Assembly (NCBI GenBank): GCA_038211505.1
Contig: JBBQVO010000041.1
Span: 1-20,610, forward strand
DNA: 20,610 nucleotides
Origin: JBBQVO01 sp038211505
GTDB taxonomy: Bacteria > Chloroflexota > Dehalococcoidia > DSTF01 > JACRBR01
Direction: 5' to 3'
Part shown: one piece after another, positions 7,940 through 15,071 of the stretch
How the letters are laid out: each line of letters begins with the position of its first letter
Position numbering within the stretch: position 1 is the first letter of the stretch
Notes under the pieces: model-generated
Database searches by the model: none
What the model was told of the DNA's origin: nothing
Seen by the model: the letters and a program-made list of their open reading frames with translations, nothing else
Program-made: the position numbers and the translations under genes

Positions 7940-7996
7940 CATCCTGAGGGAACACCCTTAAGGATGCGGGATGCGGCCGGGAACGCGTAGGCGTTC
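7940..7996. promoter_or_regulatory. Two stem-loops upstream of the c-di-GMP gene
   Basis: CATCCT (7940-7945) pairs with AGGATG (7961-7966), and the inner GAGGG pairs with CCCTT around an AACA loop, giving about 11 pairs with one bulged A. A second hairpin follows, GAACGC/GCGTTC with a GTAG loop (7981-7996). They could be an operator or part of a structured leader. They do not match the c-di-GMP riboswitch pattern as I know it. Confidence 0.3.
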
Positions 7997-8043
7997 GACG
8001 ACGCTTCACTCGATGCTCGTGCTGCCGATACCTATGCGACGTA

Positions 8044-8071
8044 TTGAATCTGTCGTTCGCCACGGTATGCG
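8044..8071 (+). promoter_or_regulatory. Weak promoter candidate for the c-di-GMP gene
   Basis: TTGAAT (8044-8049) and TATGCG (8066-8071) are 16 bp apart. The -35 is fair but the -10 lacks its final T. A start near 8078 would give a leader of about 26 bases before the ATG at 8104. If real, it rules out the TTG at 8044 as a translation start. Confidence 0.3.
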
Positions 8072-8103
8072 AAGCGGATTCACGAAGCACGGGACGCTGC
8101 ACC

Positions 8104-11100
8104 ATGGAAGCTCCCACGCCAACCGACGAAGCTGCCCGTCTCGCTGCTCTCGCGCGCTATGCCGCCGCCGGAGCGACGGCCCCCGATGGCCTCGACGATC
8201 TGACGCGGCTGGCGGCCGAGCTGTGCGCGGCGCCGATCGCCTGCGTGAATCTCGTCGAAGCGGAGCGCATCGTCGTCGCAGCGAGCTTCGGCATCGAGCT
8301 CGATGCGCTGGAACGCGACGCGTCGTTTTGCGACCAGACGATCATCGAAGACGACGTATTCGTCGTCGCGGACACGCTGGCCGATGCGCGCTTTGCGTCG
8401 TCGCCGGTCGTCACTGGCGAGCCGCACATTCGCTTCTACGCCGGAGTGGCGCTGCGCGACGCCGACGGTCACGCGATCGGCACGCTCTGCGTGCTCGATC
8501 GCAATCCACGTGAACTGGCTGCCGCCCAACGCCAGGCATTGTGCGCCCTGGCGCGTCAGGTGATGCGGCTGCTCGATCTGCGGCGCGAGGGCGGCGAGCG
8601 GGAGCGTGCGTTTCGCGCCAGCGAGGCGCTGCACCGGGAGCTGTTCGAGAACGCGAACGACGTCGTGTACACACACGATCTGGGCGGCCGCTTCACGTCC
8701 GTGAACGCCGCCGGCCTGCGCCTCTACGGCTACACGCGCGAAGAACTGCTCGCGATGAACATCGCCGGCCTCGTCGCGCCCGAGTCGATGGCGACAGCGC
8801 TGCAGCACATCCGCGAGAAGGCGGACGGCGCGGAGCGCTCCGATCCGTACGAAGTCTTGACACACTCCAAAGACGGCCGCCCGATCTGGGTCGAAGTGAG
8901 CACGCGCGTCTTACGCGAAGACGAACGTCCGGTTGCGATCCACGGCATCGCGCGCGACGTGACGCAGCGTCGGCAGGCCGAGGCCGAGGCGCATGCAGCG
9001 ATCGAGTTTCGCGAACGCGTGCTCGAAAGCGCATCGAACGGGATCGCGGCGCTGGATCTCGACGGCCGCTTTACACTCGTCAACGCGCGGACGTGCGAGA
9101 TCACCGGCTACAGCGCGGAAGATCTCATCGGCAGCTCCTACATGATCATGGCGCCGCCGGAACGCCTCGCTCAGTTCGGCAGCCGCATCGGGCGCGTGCT
9201 CCACGACCGCGATGCGATTAGAGACCTCGAGACGTCCCTGCTGCGCAAGGACGGCCAGCTGCGCGAGGTGATGATCAGCGTTGTACCGCTGATGGCGGGC
9301 GGCCAGGTGGTCGGCATGGCAACGGCCGCCGAGGACATCACGGAGCGACGGCGCAGCGAACGGCTGCTCGCGTCGCAGCAACAGGCGCTGGAGATGATCG
9401 CGAGCGGCGCACCGCTGGCGGAGACATTGGAACATGTCGCGCGCAACGTCGAGACGCAGTCGGGCACCCGATGCGCGGTGCTGCTGGTCGACGAGACCGG
9501 CGACATGCTGCATCTCGCGGCGGCGCCGTCGCTGGCGCCGGCGTTCGTCGACTCGCTGGCGTGGCGGCCGATCGCCCCGGACTCGTGTCCATGCGGGATC
9601 GCGGCGTTCCGCGGCGCGCCGATCATTTCGCGCGACGTGTACGCCGATCCGCTGTGCGAGAACGTGCGCGAACTCTTCGCAACGCACGAGATCGCCGCCG
9701 CCTGGGCGACGCCGATCCTCTCGCAGGATCGCAGCGTCCTCGGCACGCTGGCGATGTTCGCGGCGCGGCCATCGACGCCGGACGAGTGGCAAATGCGCGT
9801 GATCGAGATGGCCACGCACGTCGCGAGCCTGGCGATCCAGCGCACGCGCGCCGACGAAGCCCTGCGCGGCGGCGAGTCGCGCTATCGCGCGCTGGCGGAG
9901 AACGCGCTGGATCTTGTGTGCGAGCTCGATCAACAGGGTCGCTTCGTCTACGTCAGCCCGAAATTCGAAGAAGTGCTGGGGTACGCGCCCGCCGATCTCG
10001 TCGGCACGCCTGCGTTCGATGTGCTGCACCCCGACGATCGCCAGCGCGTGGTGGAGGCGTTCGGCGAACAGATCGCCAATCCGGGATCGGGCACGATCGA
10101 CTATCGTGTGCGACGCGGCGACGGCGGCTGGTGCTGGATCGAGACATCGGCAAACTTCTTCCCGGCCGACAACGGCGAGACCCACGCCGTAATCGTCTCG
10201 CGCGACGTCGGCGAGCGCATGCGCATCGAAGAGTCGCTGCGGCAGAGCGAGGAACATCTGCGCAGCTTCGTCGAGAACGCGCCGGTGGTCTTGTTCGCCT
10301 TCGACGCGAACGGCGTCAACACGCTCTGCGAAGGCACCGGATTGCAGTATCTCGGGCTGCAGCCTGGCCAGCTCGTCGGCGCGTCGATTTACGATCTTCT
10401 CGCGGAACGCCCCGATCTCGTTCATCAGATCGAGCAGGCGCTCTCGGGCGACGAATTCGAGACGGAGATCACGCTAGCCAACCGCGTCTTCCAGGCGCAC
10501 TTCAAGCCGCTGCGCGATGCCTCCGGCGCCGTTACGGGCATGATCGGCGTTGCCATGGACGTGAACGATCGCGTCGCCGCGCTGACGGCGCTGCGGGACA
10601 GCGAGCTGCGCCTGCGGACGTTCGTCGAGAACGCGCCGATCATCCTGTTCGCCAGCGATGCGGCCGGCATCTTCACGCTCTACGAAGGCAAAGGTCTCGA
10701 TCGCCTCGGTCTGAGTCGCGGGCAGCTCGTCGGCCGCTCAATCTTCGATGTCTACCGCGATCACCCGACAATCGGCGCGAACATCGAGCGCGTGCTGGCC
10801 GGCGAGGAGTTTACCGATACCGTCGTGATCGGCGACGTAACCTTCGATGCGTATCACACGCCGCTGCGCGACGACCTCGGCGCTGTGACGGGCATGATCG
10901 GCGTGCTGCTCGACGTGACGGCGCGCATCCAAGCCGAACGCGAGATCCGCGACGCCAGCGACTTCCGCGATCGCGTGCTCGAGAGCGCGACCGACGGCAT
11001 CGCCGCGTTCGACACCGAGGGCCGCTTCACGCTGCTCAACAGCCGCGTCAGCGAGATGTCCGGTTACAGCGCGGAGGAACTGCTCGGCAACACGCCGGAG

Positions 11101-13611
11101 ATGGTGCTCGCGCCGGAGGTGATCGCTGAGGTCGGACCACGGCTCGCCGCTCTCTTCAGCGATGGCGCGCCGGTCATCGGGTTGCAAACCGAGATCGTGC
11201 GCAAGGACGGGACGCGGCGGCACGTCAGCGCCAACATTCAGCCGATCATCAACAACGGCAAGATCACAGGCGCGGCTGGCACCGCGCAGGACGTCACCGA
11301 GCGCGTGCGGGCGGATCACCTGCTCGCGAGCCAGAAGGGCCTGCTCGAAATGGTCGCCGCCGGCGCCGCGCTCGAAGACGTGTTCGCGCGCTTGGTGGCC
11401 ACGGTCGAAGAGTCATCGCCAACGGCCGCCTGCTCGGTGATGTTGCTCGCGGGCGACGCGGCGCGCCTGCGGTTCGCCGCCGCGCCATCACTGCCGGCGG
11501 GATTCGTCGAGGCCTTCGACGGGATCGAGATCGGCTCGCACGGCGCATCATGCGGCGCCGCTGCCGCGACCGGCGCGCCCGTATTCGCATCGGACATCGC
11601 CACTGATGCGGCGTGGGAGGCGCATCGAGAGCTGGCCGCGGCGCACAGGCTGGCGGCCTGCTGGTCTTCGCCGATCCTCTCGGCGTCGGGAAGCGTGCTC
11701 GGCACGTTCGCGATGTATCTCGGCGAAGCGCGCGCGCCGCAGGCGTTCGAGCTGGGCCTGCTGGAAGTCGCCACGCACATCGCCGGCATCGCCATCGAGC
11801 GCAAGCGCGCAGAGACGGCGGTGCGCAGCCGCAGCGCCGAACTGGAGCGCATGTACAAGCGCCTCGTCCGCGCGCATGACGACCTGGAAGAATCGAAGAC
11901 GCGGCTCGAGGAGAAATCGCTGCTCCTCGAACGCGCGCTGGAACTCGAGCGCGAGCGTTCGCGGCGCGATCCGCTGACGGGCACGCTGAACCACGCCGCG
12001 ATCACCGACATGCTGCGCGACGCGGTTTACGATCCGGCGACGTCGTCGTTGGCCATTGCGATGGTCGATGTCGACGGATTGAAGGCGGCGAATGACACAT
12101 TCGGTCACCAGATCGGCGATCAAGTGCTGGCGCTCGTCGCCGAGCACCTGCAACGCAGCGGCGCCACAGTCGGACGCTACGGCGGCGACGAGTTCGTCGC
12201 GATCCTGCCCGGCGCCGATCGCACGTCGGCCGAGGCCTATCGCCGGAGTGTGCTGGCGTCGCTCAGCGAAGCGCGGCTGACGGATGCGCAAACAGGCGCG
12301 TACGTTCCCGTCGTCGCGAGCATCGGATTGGCCATCTATCCCGAGGAAGCGGAAGCGGTCGACGATCTGATCCGGCTGTCCGACAGCGCGATGTACGCGT
12401 CGCGGCGTGCGCGCGCCGCCGGCGAAGCGGGCAACACACTCTCGCGTCCGCTCGGCGGCGATCGCGCGGCGAAGATGGTCGGCGAGATCGTGCCGCTGCT
12501 GACATCGGCGGGCGATCTCGATGACAAGCTACGGCTCGTCGCCCATCGCCTCTCCGTCGGCGCCGGCTATGACGGCGTGAACTTCGTGCTCGAAGGCATG
12601 GCCGACGGACCCGCCGCGTCGAGCGCCTTTGCGCGCGTGCCGGAGCCCGAGCTGGATACCTGGAATGAGCACCAGCGGACGACCGTCAATCGGGCCGATC
12701 CGATCGCCGAAGCACTCGCGCGCACCAAGCGCCCGATCATCGTCGATGATCTGCGCACGGAGGATCGCATTCCGGAGTTCAAGCGCGCGCTGCTCGATCA
12801 GGCAGGCCTGCGCTCGGCGTTGATTGCGCCGATGATCTGGGGGGACGAACTCATCGGCGCGCTCTCGGTCGCGAGCAAGCAGCAGGGCGCGTTCAGTGTC
12901 CGCGATGCCGAATTCGTCGCCGCCGTTGCTACGCAGGTGACGGCGATCGTCCGCATGTCATCGCTGGTCGAACAGTTGCAGTCGTCGTCGTCCATGCTGC
13001 GGACCGCGCACACCGAGACGGTGCTCATGCTGGCAAGCGCGGCGGAGGCGCACGACCACACGACGGGTCGCCACTTGCAGCGCGTCCGCGGCATCAGCGA
13101 AGCGCTCGCGCGCGAGCTCGGTTACGACGAAGACGCCGCGCGCGCGCTCGGCCTCGCGGCGACGCTTCATGACATCGGCAAGATCCGAGTGCCGGATTCG
13201 GTGCTCGGCAGCTCGCAGTCGCTCGCTGAAGCCGAGTGGGTCTTGATGAAGCAGCACTGCCTCTGGGGCAGCGCCTTCCTCGACGGCAAGGCAGGCTTCG
13301 AGCTGGCGACGACGGTCGCGCGCTACCACCATGAGCGCTGGGACGGCGCCGGATATCCGGACGGCCTCGCCGGCGACGATATCCCCGAGCCAGCGTTGAT
13401 CACAACGGTCGCCGACAGCCTCGACGCGATGACGAACAACCGCCCCTATCGCGCCGGTCGCCCCGTCGGCGAGGCGGTCGCCGAGATCGTCCGCTGCTCC
13501 GGCACACAATTCAGCCCGCGCATCGTCGATGCGCTCGTGCGCTTGTACGAGCGCGGCGACCTCGCGTTCGTGCACACCGACGATCCCGAGGAGTGGGAAT
13601 ACGCCGCATAG
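8104..13611 (+). CDS. Multi-sensor GGDEF / HD-GYP bifunctional c-di-GMP enzyme
   Basis: A soluble 1835-residue protein with no membrane segment. Domains in order (approximate residues): GAF 10-160, PAS 170-290, PAS 302-420, GAF 423-585, PAS 590-712, PAS 714-830, PAS 831-948, PAS 952-1073, GAF 1075-1235, coiled coil 1236-1287, GGDEF 1287-1440, GAF 1460-1620, HD-GYP 1640-1815. The GGDEF domain has an intact GRYGGDEF (motif at 1360-1364), so it should make c-di-GMP from GTP. The product-inhibition RxxD site reads RSGA (1351-1354), so feedback control is probably lost. The HD-GYP domain has HDIGK (1689-1693) and HHERWDGAGYP (1742-1752), so it should hydrolyse c-di-GMP. The ATG at 8104 is preferred because the GAF domain begins just after it; an in-frame TTG at 8044 would add 20 atypical residues. 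The ribosome site is weak. Ligands of the sensor domains are unknown. Confidence 0.95.
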   Translation: MEAPTPTDEAARLAALARYAAAGATAPDGLDDLTRLAAELCAAPIACVNLVEAERIVVAASFGIELDALERDASFCDQTIIEDDVFVVADTLADARFASSPVVTGEPHIRFYAGVALRDADGHAIGTLCVLDRNPRELAAAQRQALCALARQVMRLLDLRREGGERERAFRASEALHRELFENANDVVYTHDLGGRFTSVNAAGLRLYGYTREELLAMNIAGLVAPESMATALQHIREKADGAERSDPYEVLTHSKDGRPIWVEVSTRVLREDERPVAIHGIARDVTQRRQAEAEAHAAIEFRERVLESASNGIAALDLDGRFTLVNARTCEITGYSAEDLIGSSYMIMAPPERLAQFGSRIGRVLHDRDAIRDLETSLLRKDGQLREVMISVVPLMAGGQVVGMATAAEDITERRRSERLLASQQQALEMIASGAPLAETLEHVARNVETQSGTRCAVLLVDETGDMLHLAAAPSLAPAFVDSLAWRPIAPDSCPCGIAAFRGAPIISRDVYADPLCENVRELFATHEIAAAWATPILSQDRSVLGTLAMFAARPSTPDEWQMRVIEMATHVASLAIQRTRADEALRGGESRYRALAENALDLVCELDQQGRFVYVSPKFEEVLGYAPADLVGTPAFDVLHPDDRQRVVEAFGEQIANPGSGTIDYRVRRGDGGWCWIETSANFFPADNGETHAVIVSRDVGERMRIEESLRQSEEHLRSFVENAPVVLFAFDANGVNTLCEGTGLQYLGLQPGQLVGASIYDLLAERPDLVHQIEQALSGDEFETEITLANRVFQAHFKPLRDASGAVTGMIGVAMDVNDRVAALTALRDSELRLRTFVENAPIILFASDAAGIFTLYEGKGLDRLGLSRGQLVGRSIFDVYRDHPTIGANIERVLAGEEFTDTVVIGDVTFDAYHTPLRDDLGAVTGMIGVLLDVTARIQAEREIRDASDFRDRVLESATDGIAAFDTEGRFTLLNSRVSEMSGYSAEELLGNTPEMVLAPEVIAEVGPRLAALFSDGAPVIGLQTEIVRKDGTRRHVSANIQPIINNGKITGAAGTAQDVTERVRADHLLASQKGLLEMVAAGAALEDVFARLVATVEESSPTAACSVMLLAGDAARLRFAAAPSLPAGFVEAFDGIEIGSHGASCGAAAATGAPVFASDIATDAAWEAHRELAAAHRLAACWSSPILSASGSVLGTFAMYLGEARAPQAFELGLLEVATHIAGIAIERKRAETAVRSRSAELERMYKRLVRAHDDLEESKTRLEEKSLLLERALELERERSRRDPLTGTLNHAAITDMLRDAVYDPATSSLAIAMVDVDGLKAANDTFGHQIGDQVLALVAEHLQRSGATVGRYGGDEFVAILPGADRTSAEAYRRSVLASLSEARLTDAQTGAYVPVVASIGLAIYPEEAEAVDDLIRLSDSAMYASRRARAAGEAGNTLSRPLGGDRAAKMVGEIVPLLTSAGDLDDKLRLVAHRLSVGAGYDGVNFVLEGMADGPAASSAFARVPEPELDTWNEHQRTTVNRADPIAEALARTKRPIIVDDLRTEDRIPEFKRALLDQAGLRSALIAPMIWGDELIGALSVASKQQGAFSVRDAEFVAAVATQVTAIVRMSSLVEQLQSSSSMLRTAHTETVLMLASAAEAHDHTTGRHLQRVRGISEALARELGYDEDAARALGLAATLHDIGKIRVPDSVLGSSQSLAEAEWVLMKQHCLWGSAFLDGKAGFELATTVARYHHERWDGAGYPDGLAGDDIPEPALITTVADSLDAMTNNRPYRAGRPVGEAVAEIVRCSGTQFSPRIVDALVRLYERGDLAFVHTDDPEEWEYAA

Positions 13612-13621
13612 CCGTCGGCCG

Positions 13622-13656
13622 TTGCCTCTTGTCTGTTGTCTGTTGCCTGTTGGATG
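13622..13656. repeat. Heptanucleotide tandem tract
   Basis: Five consecutive 7-bp units follow the end of the c-di-GMP gene: TTGCCTC, TTGTCTG, TTGTCTG, TTGCCTG, TTGGATG. The TTG core and the period are exact while the other four bases drift. The opposite strand reads as CAA-rich units. Confidence 0.75.
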
Positions 13657-13812
13657 CCGATGTGGCGCAGCCGTCCTCGGCTGCAGTCGTCGGCTGCGTT
13701 GATGTCGCTCGCCGGCCGACGACCGCGGTGTCAATGACTCGGCCGATGTAGCGCAGCCGTCCCCGGCTGCGTTTGTCGGCTGAGCCGATGTCGCTCGCCC
13801 GCTAACGATCGG
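13656..13812. repeat. Two tandem copies of a hairpin-bearing repeat of about 70 bp
   Basis: Copy A (from 13656) and copy B (from 13742) are 86 bp apart and align without gaps for about 70 bp with roughly a dozen differences. Each begins GCCGATGTRGCGC and carries a perfect hairpin: CAGCCG/CGGCTG around TCCT (13668-13683) or TCCC (13754-13769). Each ends with GATGTCGCTCGCC and a CGACGA-like tail. A fragment resembling the start and the end recurs at 13811-13837. It shows no coding character and no transposase, so it resembles a small non-autonomous or REP-type element. Confidence 0.65.
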
Positions 13813-13880
13813 CCGATCTCGATTATTCGGCGAGCGGAGGCGATCCACACATCGTGATAGAAGGTCGGACGCCGCGCGCG

Positions 13881-13972
13881 GGAGGGGTCGCATAGTGGCC
13901 TAGTGCGGGCGCCTGCTAAGCGCTTAGTCTGGGAAACCGGAATCGAGGGTTCGAATCCCTCCCCCTCCGCCA
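13881..13972 (+). tRNA. tRNA-Ser (anticodon GCT)
   Basis: A type II (long variable arm) tRNA. The acceptor GGAGGGG (13881-13887) pairs with CCCCTCC (13962-13968), followed by discriminator G and an encoded CCA (13970-13972). The anticodon stem GGCGC/GCGCT encloses the loop CTGCTAA, giving anticodon GCT, which reads AGC/AGU serine codons. The variable arm includes a TCTGG/CCGGA-type stem-loop with GAAA. The T arm is GAGGG-TTCGAAT-CCCTC (13945-13961). It reads plus-strand codons between the c-di-GMP gene and the convergent yihY-like gene. Confidence 0.96.
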
Positions 13973-14024
13973 TCTCCAAATTCCAACACTTCACGCGGCA
14001 AGCAACGCAGGCCCGCTCGGCGAT

Positions 14025-14951
14025 TCACTGACGCACGAACAGCCCCTTCACCGCCCGCAACGCCTTGACGGCGACCGTCGGCTGCGGGTCGACGGGGTAG
14101 AGCTCGCCGTCGAGCTCGCCGGCGTGGTACTTCGAGAACGTGTGCGAGAGTTCGGCGCCGATCAACAGGATGTTCGACGAGAGGAACGTGTAGAAGAGGA
14201 AGAGCAGCGCGCCAGCGAGCGAGCCGTAGATGACGTCGAAGTTGTTGAAGTTCGAGACGTAGAACGCGAACGAGTTCTTCAACGCCTCGAATAACAGCGT
14301 CGCGAGGACGGCGCCCGGGATGACGTCGCGCCAGCGCGGGTGCGCCGCCGGCACGATGCGGTACAGCATCAAAAACGTCACGAACGACAGCACGGCCGGC
14401 AGCAGAATCGGCGGCACCTCCCACAGCGGGTTGCTGCCGGCGAGCGGACCGACGTGATCCGCGCTCAGCGTCCGGATCGCGCGCAGCACCCCGGTCAGCA
14501 CGATCGACGACAGCAGGATCACTCCGAGAACGCCGACCTGCATGATGTCGATCAGCTTCGCCTGGGCGAAGGGACGGTGCTCGTCGACGCCCCAGATCGT
14601 ATTCAACGCCTTGCGGATCGACGCGAAGACCGCCGACGCCGTCCAGAGCGTGCCGATCAGGCCGAACGCCGCGATCGGACCGCTCACGCGTTTGACGTTG
14701 TCGACAGCATCCTGCACCGCCATCCGGCCGTCGGTCTGACTCAGCGGCACGGCGTCCAGGATGTAATTGACGACGCTGCGTCGCGCGTCATCGCTCGTAA
14801 AGATGATGCCGAAGACCGACACCGCGAGAATCGCCATCGGCAAGATCGAGAAGAGGACGTAGTACGAGATCGCCGCGGCGAGTTGGGTGCCGTTTTCTTG
14901 TGTGTATCCAAGCCACGTCTGCTTGGCGATGATCCAGATGCGCCTGCCCAT
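14025..14951 (-). CDS. YihY/virulence factor BrkB family membrane protein
   Basis: A 308-residue integral membrane protein of the YihY/BrkB family, once called ribonuclease BN by mistake. About six membrane spans are visible: roughly 27-51, 93-115, 137-158, 180-200, 210-233 and 243-266. Family landmarks include the N-terminal QLAAAISYYVLFSILPM, the GPIAAFGLIGTLWTAS segment, and YGSLAGALLFLFYTFLSSNILLIGAEL near the C-terminus. Transport or envelope roles have been proposed for the family, but the substrate is unknown. The ATG at 14949-14951 is chosen because the family's first helix starts shortly after it; an open frame continues upstream, but only as the antisense of proB. A TACAAT -10 box ends 8 bp before this ATG, so the message is probably leaderless. 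It is divergent from proB. Confidence 0.92.
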   Translation of the reverse strand: MGRRIWIIAKQTWLGYTQENGTQLAAAISYYVLFSILPMAILAVSVFGIIFTSDDARRSVVNYILDAVPLSQTDGRMAVQDAVDNVKRVSGPIAAFGLIGTLWTASAVFASIRKALNTIWGVDEHRPFAQAKLIDIMQVGVLGVILLSSIVLTGVLRAIRTLSADHVGPLAGSNPLWEVPPILLPAVLSFVTFLMLYRIVPAAHPRWRDVIPGAVLATLLFEALKNSFAFYVSNFNNFDVIYGSLAGALLFLFYTFLSSNILLIGAELSHTFSKYHAGELDGELYPVDPQPTVAVKALRAVKGLFVRQ

Positions 14952-14959
14952 GTGCAGCC

Positions 14960-14965
14960 ATTGTA
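14960..14965 (-). promoter_or_regulatory. -10 box of the yihY-like gene
   Basis: The minus strand reads TACAAT here, 5 of 6 matches to TATAAT, separated from the start codon by only 8 bp. Transcription would begin at or within a base or two of the ATG. No good -35 box is visible 17 bp upstream (GCGATC). Confidence 0.45.
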
Positions 14966-15001
14966 GGCGAAGCGCGTGCGTCGATCGCCGGTCGCGTGAT
15001 C

Positions 15002-15027
15002 GGCGCCAAAAGGCGCCAAAAGGCGCC
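15002..15027. promoter_or_regulatory. Triple GGCGCC repeat with 10-bp period
   Basis: GGCGCC occurs at 15002-15007, 15012-15017 and 15022-15027, with AAAA between copies. All three therefore face the same side of the helix. The block lies between the divergent yihY-like gene and proB and covers the place where the proB -35 box should be, ending 5 bp before the -10 box. It looks like a regulator binding site or a curved A-tract element. Adjacent copies could also fold as GGCGCC-AAAA-GGCGCC hairpins. Confidence 0.5.
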
Positions 15028-15032
15028 GCTGT

Positions 15033-15038
15033 TATACT
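15033..15038 (+). promoter_or_regulatory. -10 box of proB
   Basis: TATACT matches 5 of 6 bases of the -10 consensus and lies 33 bp before the proB ATG. The -35 position is occupied by the GGCGCC/AAAA repeat and has no TTGACA-like sequence, which suggests an activator-dependent promoter. Confidence 0.5.
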
Positions 15039-15071
15039 CGCGCATTCGCCCCACTCGAGAGGATCGGTGTG

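Larger units (their letters stand above)
7660..8103. other. Divergent intergenic region between hydrolase and c-di-GMP enzyme genes
   Basis: A 444-bp region between oppositely transcribed genes. It holds a perfect 8-bp palindrome (7799-7819), a bulged hairpin (7940-7966), a GGATGCG heptamer twice in tandem (7962-7975) and a 6-bp hairpin (7981-7996). A weak promoter candidate for the rightward gene lies at 8044-8071. No convincing small gene is visible. Confidence 0.6.

Noticed and set aside
8911..10425. A 504-codon minus-strand frame inside the c-di-GMP gene
   Set aside because: Long antisense frames are expected opposite G+C-rich genes. The product is Arg/Asp/Ala-rich with no recognisable domain, while the plus-strand frame has clear PAS and GAF domains.
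13881..13972. tRNA-Ser as an integration site for a mobile element
   Set aside because: No second copy of the tRNA 3' end, no integrase and no foreign-looking genes are seen in the window.
13731..14424. Minus-strand open frames containing GEGFEPSIPVSQTKRLA and GGGGIRTLDSGFPD
   Set aside because: These peptides are the antisense translation of the tRNA-Ser gene at 13881-13972, a well-known source of false proteins in databases.
15002..15027. GGCGCC/AAAA repeat read as an intrinsic terminator
   Set aside because: It lies between two divergent promoters, so no transcript is expected to end there, and the A/T runs are only four bases.
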